A stretch of 64,000 nt of DNA from Planctomycetaceae bacterium (GTDB lineage Bacteria > Planctomycetota > Planctomycetia > Planctomycetales > Planctomycetaceae), in the NCBI GenBank assembly GCA_947476295.1, contig CANJQC010000006.1, forward strand, positions 1-64,000. Direction: 5' to 3'. Below, one piece after another: positions 43,770 through 53,152 of the stretch. Every line of letters begins with the position of its first letter. Position 1 is the first letter of the stretch. Both the position numbers and the translations under genes were made by a program. Below the pieces are notes generated by a model. It was given only the letters and a program-made list of their open reading frames with translations. It had not been told where the DNA came from and did not search any database.

Positions 43770-44861
43770 TCAGGAGGCACTTCTGACGACATCCGTCATC
43801 GCTTCGAGCACTCGGTCGATCTCCGAATCCGTTCCGATTGTGATTCGCAGGCCATCCAGAGTTCCGCCGTCCGGCAGAGCATCTGGAAATTGCATGTAGC
43901 GAATCAGAATTTTTCGCTGTTTGAGCTGCTCGTAGAGTTTCCGATGTTGTCCCGTCGCGTGCGTCGTCCACAGAAAGTTTGCTTCGCTCGGGTGGACTCG
44001 AAAACCATACGTTGGCAACGCCGCAGCTAGGCGATCTCGAGTTGCAAGAATCTTTGCACGATTCTGCAGCATCCAGTCCTGATCTTCCAAGGCGGCGGTC
44101 GCTGCCGCGATCGCAACAGTATCGCAGTTGTAGCTGTCCTTCACTTTCTGCATACCGCTGATCAGATCCGGATGAGCGATCGCAAATCCGAATCGAATGC
44201 CTGCCAGGCTGTACGACTTGCTGAACGTCCGAGTCACGATCATGCGACCATCGAAAAGATCGTTCCGAAGCAACTCACCGCGATGAGGCACGCGGCAGAA
44301 ATCTCCGTACGCTTCATCCAGTACCAATACGCCGCGATCGGGCAGCAGCTGTCTGAGTTGTTCCGCAGACCAAACGTTGCCGGTCGGAGAGTTCGGACTG
44401 GGAACATAAAACACGCGGACACTTTTTCGAAGTCGCGCGGCATCAGCAGGATTCCATTGCCAGTCGGAATTCAGGTTTAGTCGCACGACGCTGCAGCCCT
44501 GAATCTGCGCGAGCGATTCGTAGAGTACGTAGCTGGGATACGGATACGCGATCGTCTCGTCAGCGTCACAGAACGATCGAGTGATCACAGTGAGATTTTC
44601 GTCGCTGCCGTTGGCTGGCAGAATCCAGTCGGGATCGACATCGAACAGTTTTGCGGCAACACTGCGAAATCCTGTCGCGTACGGATCGGGATAGACGTTC
44701 AATCGTCCTTCCGCCGCGCGGCGAATCGCCTCGACGACTTTGGGAGACGGTGGATACGGATTTTCGTTCGTATTCAGCTTAACCCAGCCGCCATCCTGAG
44801 GCTGCTCACCAGGTGCATAGCCCGCCATGCGATCAACAGCCGGACGAAAGATCGAAGTCAT
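43770..44861 (-). CDS. hisC: Histidinol-phosphate aminotransferase
   Basis: LNTNENPYPPSPKVVEAI...NGSDENLTVI...VLDEAYGDF...TRTFSKSYSLAGIRFGFA. Confidence 0.95.
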   Translation of the reverse strand: MTSIFRPAVDRMAGYAPGEQPQDGGWVKLNTNENPYPPSPKVVEAIRRAAEGRLNVYPDPYATGFRSVAAKLFDVDPDWILPANGSDENLTVITRSFCDADETIAYPYPSYVLYESLAQIQGCSVVRLNLNSDWQWNPADAARLRKSVRVFYVPSPNSPTGNVWSAEQLRQLLPDRGVLVLDEAYGDFCRVPHRGELLRNDLFDGRMIVTRTFSKSYSLAGIRFGFAIAHPDLISGMQKVKDSYNCDTVAIAAATAALEDQDWMLQNRAKILATRDRLAAALPTYGFRVHPSEANFLWTTHATGQHRKLYEQLKQRKILIRYMQFPDALPDGGTLDGLRITIGTDSEIDRVLEAMTDVVRSAS

Positions 44862-45025
44862 GGAGCGAGTTTCGACGAAAGACGTTGAACAGACGGAACA
44901 GACGCACTACGGCCGTTTTACCCTTGGTTGCCGAAAGTATAGCGAACCGTCCTCTGCACGCTGGTCTTCGCGGCCGAAGCGGTAAAAATAGGAATACAAT
45001 GCCGGACTGGCGATGATGCAGACAC

Positions 45026-45319
45026 ATGAATCAGCATACTGTTCAGGACAGGAATTCGTCCGTGGAAGATTTCATCGGAAAAAATGTCGTGGTCGATGTA
45101 GAATCGCCGTTTGTCTATCTCGGTCGCCTGCACATGATTCTGGACAAGACGCTCGTCCTGAAAGGCGTTGATGTCCACGACCTGCGCGATTCCGCAACGA
45201 CCCGGGAAGTCTACGTCCGCGAATCTCGTGTTCATGGTATCCAGCCCAACCGCAAAACCGTCTATATCCGACTCGACAAAGTCGTCAGCATTTCACCGCT
45301 GGACGATGTGATTGAGTAG
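45026..45319 (+). CDS. Small hypothetical protein with Sm/LSM-like strand pattern
   Basis: 97-aa ORF: DFIGKNVVVDVESPFVYLGRLHMILDKTLVLKGVDVHDL...KTVYIRLDKVVSISPLDDV. Confidence 0.7.
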   Translation: MNQHTVQDRNSSVEDFIGKNVVVDVESPFVYLGRLHMILDKTLVLKGVDVHDLRDSATTREVYVRESRVHGIQPNRKTVYIRLDKVVSISPLDDVIE

Positions 45320-45570
45320 GTTATTGGGTAGGACTGGACCGACAAATTGGCCAGTCATTTTAAATCTTGCGAAATTGATGTGTCGAAGCAGACTCACGAA
45401 GAACTCCCCTATTGACTGCTTTGGGGCGGAGTTTGGAGTCGCACACGGCGTGAGATTGGACCTGAGTTTCAACATTATGCTCTCTGCGTGCCATTCAGGC
45501 AACGTGAGTTTGCCCTCGTGGAAATGAACTACTAACTGATTGTGCATGTTTCGTGAGTGAACCAACGAAA

Positions 45571-45613
45571 GAGCCTGCGGCATCACAGATGCCGCAGGCT
45601 CAGGTCTTTTTTC
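45571..45613 (+). terminator. Rho-independent-like hairpin, possibly bidirectional, between the LSM-like gene and sat
   Basis: Perfect 14-nt stem GAGCCTGCGGCATC-ACA-GATGCCGCAGGCTC followed by AGGTCTTTTTT on +. Confidence 0.75.
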
Positions 45614-45647
45614 GCTTGACTCTGCGAGCCAGCCGCTCGCAAAGAGA

Positions 45648-46907
45648 TCAGCCGACTTTCATCGCTGTTCCCAGAATCTGCGAAGTGCTTGGACGCATAA
45701 TGCGGCCGTCCACGAGTTCGCCTTTCTGCAGAGTCGCGCGGATGTCTTTGCCGCTGATGGACCACGGCTTTTCGTCCTTGTGGCGTTCCATCAGATCGAC
45801 GCGACCGGCCGATTCGTAGTAGGCCGCAAAGCCAACATTCACGGTCTTGATCTTCAAGTCGCCGCCGAGCTTCTTGAAAATCTCCTGAGCGTCGAAGTCG
45901 CCCCAGATGGATTCACCATTGGCATAAGGAGCGTCGGCGTGCTTGCGTCCGATGACCAGATGCGTGTAGCCCATGTTCTGGCGATAGATGCCGTGCATCA
46001 CAGCTTCCTTTGGACCGCCGTAGAACATTTTGATGTCCAGGCCCAGCAGAACAACTCGATCCGGCACAGATTCCTTACGCGGCCCCCACAGACTGGCATC
46101 GCTGTCGCCATCACCCAGCGAGCGATCGGAGATCAGCTTTTCATAAGTCTGCATCCTGATCTCAGCGTTGACGTCGTCACCTTTGACTTCGCCGATGAGC
46201 GGATTCAAACAGGCGCCGGCATTCAGTCCCTGCTTCAACAGAGTTTCCAAACCGTAAACCAGTGCGTACTCATGCGCGCGATGCAGCGGGTTGCGGGTTT
46301 GAAACGCGACGACCGCTTCCCAGCCCTTGCCCGCCAGCAACTTGCGAACTTCGCGTGGCGTCAGTACGTACTTGCCGAACGATGGATTCTTTGGCTGCGG
46401 CAGCACTTTGATCTCGCCGCCAATCAGGTGTGAGTTCGCTGCTTCGCCTTTGATCACCATATCGGCACCTGGATGATCGATACGATCTGTCAGGTACACC
46501 GATCGCAGGTACTTCAACTTTGGCCAGGCGTATACGTCGTTGATTTCCAGTGTTGCAACGATGTCGCCGTTGGGGCCTGTCAAAGCAACCTTTTGGCCAG
46601 CCTTAAGTGTCTTCGCAACGTCTGCCGTGATCGGGAATGCAATCGGGATCGTCCAAGCATACTTTTGTCCGTTGCTGACGACATAGCATTCGTCAAGAAC
46701 CTGATTGTAAACAGCCGAGTTCATTGGCCCGGTCAGTGGGCTGAGTGTTCCGTCGCCGAAGCGATAGACACTGGAGAGGTCAGCGGCAGAAACAGGTACT
46801 TGAGGCAGTGTTTTTGCTTCTGCCACAAACGCATCTTTGTCCTTTTCACCAACGGTGCAGCACACAGGTTCTGACAATCCACCATGCGGTGCGATCAGAT
46901 CGGCCAT
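45648..46907 (-). CDS. sat: Sulfate adenylyltransferase (ATP sulfurylase)
   Basis: [56 protein letters not shown]. Confidence 0.95.
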   Translation of the reverse strand: MADLIAPHGGLSEPVCCTVGEKDKDAFVAEAKTLPQVPVSAADLSSVYRFGDGTLSPLTGPMNSAVYNQVLDECYVVSNGQKYAWTIPIAFPITADVAKTLKAGQKVALTGPNGDIVATLEINDVYAWPKLKYLRSVYLTDRIDHPGADMVIKGEAANSHLIGGEIKVLPQPKNPSFGKYVLTPREVRKLLAGKGWEAVVAFQTRNPLHRAHEYALVYGLETLLKQGLNAGACLNPLIGEVKGDDVNAEIRMQTYEKLISDRSLGDGDSDASLWGPRKESVPDRVVLLGLDIKMFYGGPKEAVMHGIYRQNMGYTHLVIGRKHADAPYANGESIWGDFDAQEIFKKLGGDLKIKTVNVGFAAYYESAGRVDLMERHKDEKPWSISGKDIRATLQKGELVDGRIMRPSTSQILGTAMKVG

Positions 46908-47402
46908 TTCAAAATGTTCCTTAGAAACTTGCAAATTCAAAGAAATCCGACGTATTTCGGTCAGAACTTCTGCCGAATCTCGCGATTCCACGGAACGTAA
47001 GGGAACGCAGAAAGCGAGTCAAGAAGTTCCTGGAAGCGAAACTTCGACAAGAACGGCTTATTTTCGACGCCGCATCAAAGGCGACACGCAGTGGAGAAGG
47101 CGGCTGACGTACGAAATGAACGCCCCGCTTAATCGCTGGGAAATGGGACTGTTTTCCGTTTAACCTTGTTTTCCGCACCCCCTCGCGGAGCGAGAGTTGT
47201 GGGGAAATCCAGTGGTTTGAATAATTTTATAACGTACGCTGCAGCAAAAAGTATGTCGTCAAACCCATCATCATCAGAAAAACCAGCGACTCCACTCGCT
47301 TCGGAGAATGCAGAAACAACGGACAGATTGCCAGCGGTCGCTTGAACCGGACTTGCATCTGCGATTTCTATCAAAACAGAAAGTCGGCCAGCATAGCAAT
47401 GG

Positions 47403-48146
47403 CTACTCGATCAACGGGCGTTGTCGTTTTGGATTCGTGCGGTGGAACGCATCAAATTCGGAGGGCAGCAGCGTGAGTAACTGTTCGATCGAAAGCGAAT
47501 GAAGATCCCATGTCAGATCCAGTTGACTGAGCACATCTGCAAAGCGGCGGGGGCTTCCGGGGCTTTTTGCGCTGAGTCCCGGGCGATTGCGGCCATTGGC
47601 AGCGTCATAATAGAGACGTGTGGCGACCCCTACAACGGCGTTGCAGGTGACGAGTGATGGTCGTGATGCAATCAAAGGCACAAGTGGGCAAGGTTGGGTC
47701 GGTAAACCACAGAGCAGCGACATGGCTCGCCTTGGATCGTCGCGATGAGCCCGATAGATCTGAAACGGACCAGCGAGAATGTGGCGGCATGTCTTTCGCG
47801 GGTTCTCCAAATCGGCCAGCCAGCGGTAGCGATCGCCTGGTTTCAATTGATCACGCACCACTGGGCACAGAGTTTCGAACCAATACAATGACAGCCAGCA
47901 CCAGAAGCCCGCATCCGTGCGTAACGTGGACGTATCCATGCGCAACATACGACTCAGGTGTTCCGCAATTTCTAGGCGGGAGCGAAACCGGCGCACTTCG
48001 GCCTCAATCTCCACGTCGATCGGTTCCGACGTTCCTGATTCCGTAAGCAAATCCAGTGGAGCGTCTGCCGAGGGATGATCTTTCAGCGATGCGAGAAACG
48101 CATCGAACTGATTGATCCCGGATTGTGTCAGTCGGCGAGCCAGCAT
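47403..48146 (-). CDS. Hypothetical protein, 247 aa
   Basis: Intact ORF; HLSRMLRMDTSTLRTDAGFWCWLSLYWFETLCP...ILAGPFQIYRAHRDD...SPRRFADVLSQLDLTWDLHSL; possibly DUF6339-like (unverified). Confidence 0.7.
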   Translation of the reverse strand: MLARRLTQSGINQFDAFLASLKDHPSADAPLDLLTESGTSEPIDVEIEAEVRRFRSRLEIAEHLSRMLRMDTSTLRTDAGFWCWLSLYWFETLCPVVRDQLKPGDRYRWLADLENPRKTCRHILAGPFQIYRAHRDDPRRAMSLLCGLPTQPCPLVPLIASRPSLVTCNAVVGVATRLYYDAANGRNRPGLSAKSPGSPRRFADVLSQLDLTWDLHSLSIEQLLTLLPSEFDAFHRTNPKRQRPLIE

Positions 48147-48212
48147 GATGAAGACAAAACTACTTAGCCGATTGGCCTCAAAAAAATTTGCAGCGACACT
48201 CTCAAATGGGCC

Positions 48213-50300
48213 TCAAAGCCAGATATACTTCTGCACAAATTCCACCACATCGCCAAAACACCAATAGGCCAGTGATGTTTTTCCGCAATACAAATGCACG
48301 GTCACTTCCACACCGATGCGCTGCGGTGGAAGTTCCTGTCCGGCGTTCGCTTCTGCGGTCAGTTCAAACGCCGTTCCCATTTCCGTATCGGTTGTCGAAC
48401 GAGTCGCCACTTTCGCGAGATGACACTGGAATTCTTTTTCCGGTTGCGACGCCAGCTTGAATTCCCCTTCAAGGTCCGGAGACTTGCCTTCAGTAATCAA
48501 TTGACGCTGAGCCCGCAACAGGTGTCCCATGCGTTTTTCTTCGACCAGCAGTTCCATATGCCACGGGCCGTCTTCATTCATAATATCGAAGAGATGGTCA
48601 CCTACTCGAACCGGACGATCTTCAAGGAGTTGTCGCAATTGAAAGTCGGGAATTCGTCCGTCGGCCTGAGCTTTAATGATCAGTTTTTCTTCCTTGCGTT
48701 TTTGCAGTTGAGCCAGCTGTCGCTCGGCAATGAAGCGGTCGCCCTGGATTCGTTGCTTTTCCACTTCGAGACGTTTGACGGTCGATGCCGCACTACCCTT
48801 CTGTTCGCCTTCTTCTGGTCGCTGCAGCAATTCTGTGGCGCGAATTTCTTCTTCTTTTGAACTCAGCATATTGCTCTGTTTTTCAATGGACGCTTTCGCC
48901 TCTTCGATCTGGCCATCCAGTTCATCGTTCTGCAGCACGATGAGAATGTCACCTTTTTTCACCAACTGACCAAGCGGAATTCGAATACCGTCGCGCGTAA
49001 TCAGACCGTCGTACGTCGCAAACACTGCGTGCTGTTCGACCGGCATCCATTTGCCTTCTGCCTTGACCGGGTACTCCAGCTTATACAGCGTCATGACCGC
49101 CACAAATCCGGCAATCGCCAACAGAACGGCCGCAGTAATCGCCAGCTTTCGCCCGCGAAACCACTCCGTACACTTGCCGATAAGTGTCCACAGATTCAAT
49201 CCAAAAATACGCCCATGCTGTCGAGCATTCCAGAGAGCCGCTCCGACGTGATCGGCTACTAATTCAGCTCGCTGTTCCAGTTGCGGCAAGGGTTCTGATT
49301 CTGCGATCTGTTCGATCACCAGACATCCCGTGGCTTTGAGTCGCTTCTTTCGTCGTTCGCGATCTTCTTCTTCGCCCTGCTTGCGGACCAGTGCTTCGTT
49401 TTCGAACATCGGAACGAGCATCACCATGCGGGAACCGCTCTCCTGCACAAACGCCGCCAGCGGTTCTTCAACCTGAGGTGCAAGCCCATCGACCTTGCCA
49501 GTGTAGACCAGCGTTTCACCCATTTCAATCACGCGCCGCGACAGCTTTCGCATGGCAACCACTAGGTTGGCTCGCGCGTTGACGCTGCTTTGTCCACTCA
49601 CGGCACAGATGCGAAAACTGCGTCCTTTGCGGATGGCCACGCTCACGCGATCGCATCCCAGCAACGCGCGACTGTCACTGGCCGCCGCATCGGCGACTTC
49701 CTGCTCCTGCAATGAACGCTGAAGACGCAGAGAGAATTGTTCAAAGTTCGTCCAGAACTGATTCTTAAGGTCCGCAGTATTCTCCGGATTGTGACGTCGG
49801 CCTTCCAGAAAGCGCGAAGCGTATCCGCACATCTGTTCCAGAAACTGCATGTATCCCGACTGTGCTTTGATCGGAACATCCGGACGCTGAAACAATTCAA
49901 CGACACCGACGCACTTCTTTTCTTTGTGAAGCGCAGACAGGACCAGAACGTGTTCCGTCGGAAGCTTTGCTTCACCGCCGTGAGTCAGCGTGCGGGCTTC
50001 GCCGGTCTGCATCACTTCAATCAGCAGCTTTTCGTTGAGTCCCATTGCGCCGGGTGTTTCGCGGAGACCGGTGTGCTCAAGATTCATCTGAGCTACCAGG
50101 TTCAGACGACCGGATTCGTCCAGCAACCAGACGACACCCGCGCGAGCTCCGACGGCTGTGACAACGCGCGTCATGAATTCCTGAAAGTACACCGGTGGGG
50201 GAAGTTCCTGCCCGGACATCTGCTCGATCTCGCGCGCCAGCTGCATCACGCGCTCGCGAACTTTTCGCAGGTTTTCGTCAGGTGGAACAGGTTCTGTCAT
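48213..50300 (-). CDS. GAF domain and HlyD-type membrane fusion (periplasmic adaptor) protein
   Basis: N-terminal GAF-like region (VVTAVGARAGVVWLLDESGRLNLVAQMNLEHTG), TM (LAITAAVLLAIAGFVAVMTLYKLEYPVKAEG), HlyD barrel/coiled coil (FATYDGLITRDGIRIPLGQLVKKGDILIVLQNDELDGQIEEAK). Confidence 0.87.
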   Translation of the reverse strand: MTEPVPPDENLRKVRERVMQLAREIEQMSGQELPPPVYFQEFMTRVVTAVGARAGVVWLLDESGRLNLVAQMNLEHTGLRETPGAMGLNEKLLIEVMQTGEARTLTHGGEAKLPTEHVLVLSALHKEKKCVGVVELFQRPDVPIKAQSGYMQFLEQMCGYASRFLEGRRHNPENTADLKNQFWTNFEQFSLRLQRSLQEQEVADAAASDSRALLGCDRVSVAIRKGRSFRICAVSGQSSVNARANLVVAMRKLSRRVIEMGETLVYTGKVDGLAPQVEEPLAAFVQESGSRMVMLVPMFENEALVRKQGEEEDRERRKKRLKATGCLVIEQIAESEPLPQLEQRAELVADHVGAALWNARQHGRIFGLNLWTLIGKCTEWFRGRKLAITAAVLLAIAGFVAVMTLYKLEYPVKAEGKWMPVEQHAVFATYDGLITRDGIRIPLGQLVKKGDILIVLQNDELDGQIEEAKASIEKQSNMLSSKEEEIRATELLQRPEEGEQKGSAASTVKRLEVEKQRIQGDRFIAERQLAQLQKRKEEKLIIKAQADGRIPDFQLRQLLEDRPVRVGDHLFDIMNEDGPWHMELLVEEKRMGHLLRAQRQLITEGKSPDLEGEFKLASQPEKEFQCHLAKVATRSTTDTEMGTAFELTAEANAGQELPPQRIGVEVTVHLYCGKTSLAYWCFGDVVEFVQKYIWL

Positions 50301-50758
50301 GTAGTCGCCCGCTATTTTCTTCAGGAACTTCGTATACTTATCCGAATGCTTGGTATTCGCAATGCGGAATGCTGTGATTGGGCGTGCAAAATCTCGACTT
50401 GTTTTGACGGGGTAAACCGACAACTCCAACAGACTTCGCCCTGCCTATCCGAAAACCCCGGATTGTTCATGTGTTCTGAAACGCGGTCAAGACCGGTGAT
50501 CGCCTTGCCTGCCTCAGTTTGACGCCGATTTCCGATTTCGCCACCGCGTGCGAGGAATAGGCAAAACTGGTAACCTCCCGGCGGCACTGGGCATTTCCGG
50601 ATTTCGCCAATAGCTGCGTAGTTTTTACAACTTGTGGCTGACCAAGACAGTATGTGACTTATATGACTTATGAGACTTATGACATCGGTTACGGAAATCG
50701 TTCACAGCGGATCGTCGCAGAATTTCAGCGGCCTGTCTCACTCTGCGATTACGATAAC

Positions 50759-51742
50759 GTGATCCGGACGACATTGATTTCTGTGTTGGGTCCGATTTTG
50801 ATCGTCTGCTGGTGTGCTGCGTCTGCGATTGCTGACGAAGCCACCGGCACCCCAAAAGAAGTTTGCGTGGTGGGGGATCCTTTGATTCGGGAAGCCAGCG
50901 GAGTTGCCGTCAGTCGCACAACAAAAGACGCAGTCTGGATGCATAACGATTCAGGTGACGTGCCGCGATTGTTTTTAGTTGGTCTGAATGGCACCACTCT
51001 GGGAATCGTGAATGTGAAGGGCGTCACGGCCATGGACTGGGAAGATATGTGTTCGTTCGAACTGGACGGTGAATCCTGGTTGTTGGTCGGAGACATCGGC
51101 GACAACGGCCGCGTACGCGGCGTAACGCCGTCACCTGGCGGGCGGGGCGGCATCAGTCCGGCGGTAAGAAACGCCAACGGCCGCTTACCCAACGCAGCGC
51201 CGCCGTGTCAGCTTCTGCTTCTGAAAGAGCCGAAAGTGAAACTCACCGGCCAGGCGAACCCCGACTTCGAATCAACCGTCGATGTTTGTCGTACGGTTGA
51301 GTTTCAATTTTCCGATGGTCCGCATGATTGTGAAAGTCTGGCTGTTGATACAGTATCACGCACAATTCTGCTCGTCACAAAGACCAGTCCCTTCAACAGC
51401 GCGTTGTACTCGTTACCACTGACTTTGACGAAGGGAAAAGAATCACTGAAGGCCGAGAGAATTGCTTCGCTGGGTGTCGCGTTTGCGACTGCAATGGATA
51501 TTTCCTCTGACGGTCATCGTCTGGCTATCGTCAACATGTTCAGTGGTGTCATGCTGACGCGCGAGGACCCGAAAAAAGAATCCTGGGCCGAGGCATCCCG
51601 CGGATCCATCACAGTGCTGACACTTCCAATTCGCAAACAGGGAGAATCCGTCTGCTTCACCGCCGACGGCAATTCCCTGCTGCTTAACAGCGAAGGCGCA
51701 TCACAGCCGCTGTGGCAAACTGAACTTGAATCTAGGCGTTAG
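50759..51742 (+). CDS. Secreted beta-propeller-like hypothetical protein with in-frame repeat insertion
   Basis: Signal VIRTTLISVLGPILIVCWCAASAIADEA (GTG start; track ORF starts at 50654); EASGVAVSRTTKDAVWMHNDSGDVPRLFLVGLNG, DWEDMCSFELDGESWLLVGDIGDN. Confidence 0.75.
   Translation: MIRTTLISVLGPILIVCWCAASAIADEATGTPKEVCVVGDPLIREASGVAVSRTTKDAVWMHNDSGDVPRLFLVGLNGTTLGIVNVKGVTAMDWEDMCSFELDGESWLLVGDIGDNGRVRGVTPSPGGRGGISPAVRNANGRLPNAAPPCQLLLLKEPKVKLTGQANPDFESTVDVCRTVEFQFSDGPHDCESLAVDTVSRTILLVTKTSPFNSALYSLPLTLTKGKESLKAERIASLGVAFATAMDISSDGHRLAIVNMFSGVMLTREDPKKESWAEASRGSITVLTLPIRKQGESVCFTADGNSLLLNSEGASQPLWQTELESRR
51108..51203. repeat. GC-rich palindromic segment inserted in the beta-propeller CDS
   Basis: Contains perfect palindrome GCCGCGTACGCGGC (51109-51122) plus GGCGTAACGCC and GGTAAG...CTTACC inverted repeats. 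Confidence 0.6.
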
Positions 51743-51758
51743 AACCTCAGTGTTTTTG

Positions 51759-53072
51759 TTACTCCGGTCGTTCCGCTGGCCATGAAATATCGGGCGCTGG
51801 CGCCGATCGTGAATTTGACTGCCTGTTGTTCTGCGTAGCGGCATAGATGCCTGCGGCCACGATAATCGCCACCAAGATTGTGAACAGTATTTTCCAGACG
51901 CTGTAAGGGCGTTCTCCTTGGACTTCGCCGGTCGCAGCGTTGATAAAAACCTGATACGTCTTGTTGTTGTATTTATAGGCCAGCAGCCAGACGGGCAGCA
52001 ACAGGTGTTTGTACGTGATGGCCTCACAGCGGCTATTTACGGAACTCACGACCTGCGTATCCCCGCCGATGCGCTGGCAGACTTCCGTATGAATCGCGGC
52101 ATCGATTCGATGCTTACCATCGACAAAGCATTCATCCAGTTCAATGTCGTAGGTCCGAGCCATCAGTCCGGCGAGCATCTGTTGATCGAAGGGAACGACT
52201 TTGAGCAGCGGCCACGGTTCCAGTTCCAGCATAAAATCCCGGCGAAGTCCCGTGTTCGCGAGTACCAGAACATCGTCAAAGAATCGCTGAAAACTGCCGC
52301 TTGCCGGATACCATCGCGTCCGACGTTCGGTGCGGCGATTTTTACCGTCACCCACTGTGACATAATAGTGTTCACCACGCTGTCCGGTGTATGCCGTGAG
52401 TGTCATTGAATCGAAAGTAAAATACGACAGATACACACCGTTGAATTTTCCATCCGCTCGATCCTGACGAAACCTGGTCGGTGCAAACCAGCGAGAACTT
52501 ACCCATTGCAGCAAATTCTGTTTTGCATGATCGCGATCAATCTGAAACGGCAGCACGCCATCGACGGGAATGCGATGCAGTTCACACTTATGAGCTTTCT
52601 CAAGCTGCACGGGTGAACCGCAAAAAGGACAGAAGGTACTTGTCAGAGTCCCATAAAACTCGACATTACCTCCGCAAGAATCACATCTCAGTTCGCGGTG
52701 GACGGATTCCGCCTCTGCGGCGTCCGGGTCAGCATGGACTTTTTTCGTCTGAGCTTCCTCACGCCACTGCCGAATGCGTTCGAGCATTGAGTGGAAGTCC
52801 TGTTCGTGCAGTTCACCTTCCAGTCGCGTTTCGATCTGCTTGACGTGACCACAGTACGGACACTTCAGAACCTGTTCGCCGATGTTGAATTCCAGGTCCG
52901 AACCGCATGATTCGCACGGAAAGATTCGCCCTTCGCCGTCGTCAAAGGTCTGACCGATTTCGCCGGTGCGGACGTCCTTGCGATGTATGTCCAGCGGACC
53001 ATCGGGCTCAGCATTGTCTGACTGTTCCGGCATCGCCGCCGAGAACTGCCGCTTGTCAGGTTCAAAAGCCAT
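51759..53072 (-). CDS. Zinc-ribbon-containing membrane protein
   Basis: Two zinc ribbons (CESCGSDLEF...CPYCG; CDSCGGNVEF...CPFCGSP) and C-terminal TM. Confidence 0.82.
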   Translation of the reverse strand: MAFEPDKRQFSAAMPEQSDNAEPDGPLDIHRKDVRTGEIGQTFDDGEGRIFPCESCGSDLEFNIGEQVLKCPYCGHVKQIETRLEGELHEQDFHSMLERIRQWREEAQTKKVHADPDAAEAESVHRELRCDSCGGNVEFYGTLTSTFCPFCGSPVQLEKAHKCELHRIPVDGVLPFQIDRDHAKQNLLQWVSSRWFAPTRFRQDRADGKFNGVYLSYFTFDSMTLTAYTGQRGEHYYVTVGDGKNRRTERRTRWYPASGSFQRFFDDVLVLANTGLRRDFMLELEPWPLLKVVPFDQQMLAGLMARTYDIELDECFVDGKHRIDAAIHTEVCQRIGGDTQVVSSVNSRCEAITYKHLLLPVWLLAYKYNNKTYQVFINAATGEVQGERPYSVWKILFTILVAIIVAAGIYAATQNNRQSNSRSAPAPDISWPAERPE

Positions 53073-53152
53073 TGAATTCCTGCCCGAGTTCCTTTCCAGC
53101 CGCCAACGTGGCAAGAGAATATCAGGTGCAGGGGCGGATGTCAGCCGAGGGA

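Noticed and set aside
45780-46433. Antisense ORF in sat (217 aa, plus)
   Set aside because: Shadow frame of ATP sulfurylase.
47415-47440. TNPKRQR at the C-terminus of the 247-aa protein resembling peptides encoded by the AACCCGAAGCGTCAGCGA repeat
   Set aside because: The DNA (AATCCAAAACGACAACGC) matches the repeat poorly, so this may be a coincidence of amino acids.
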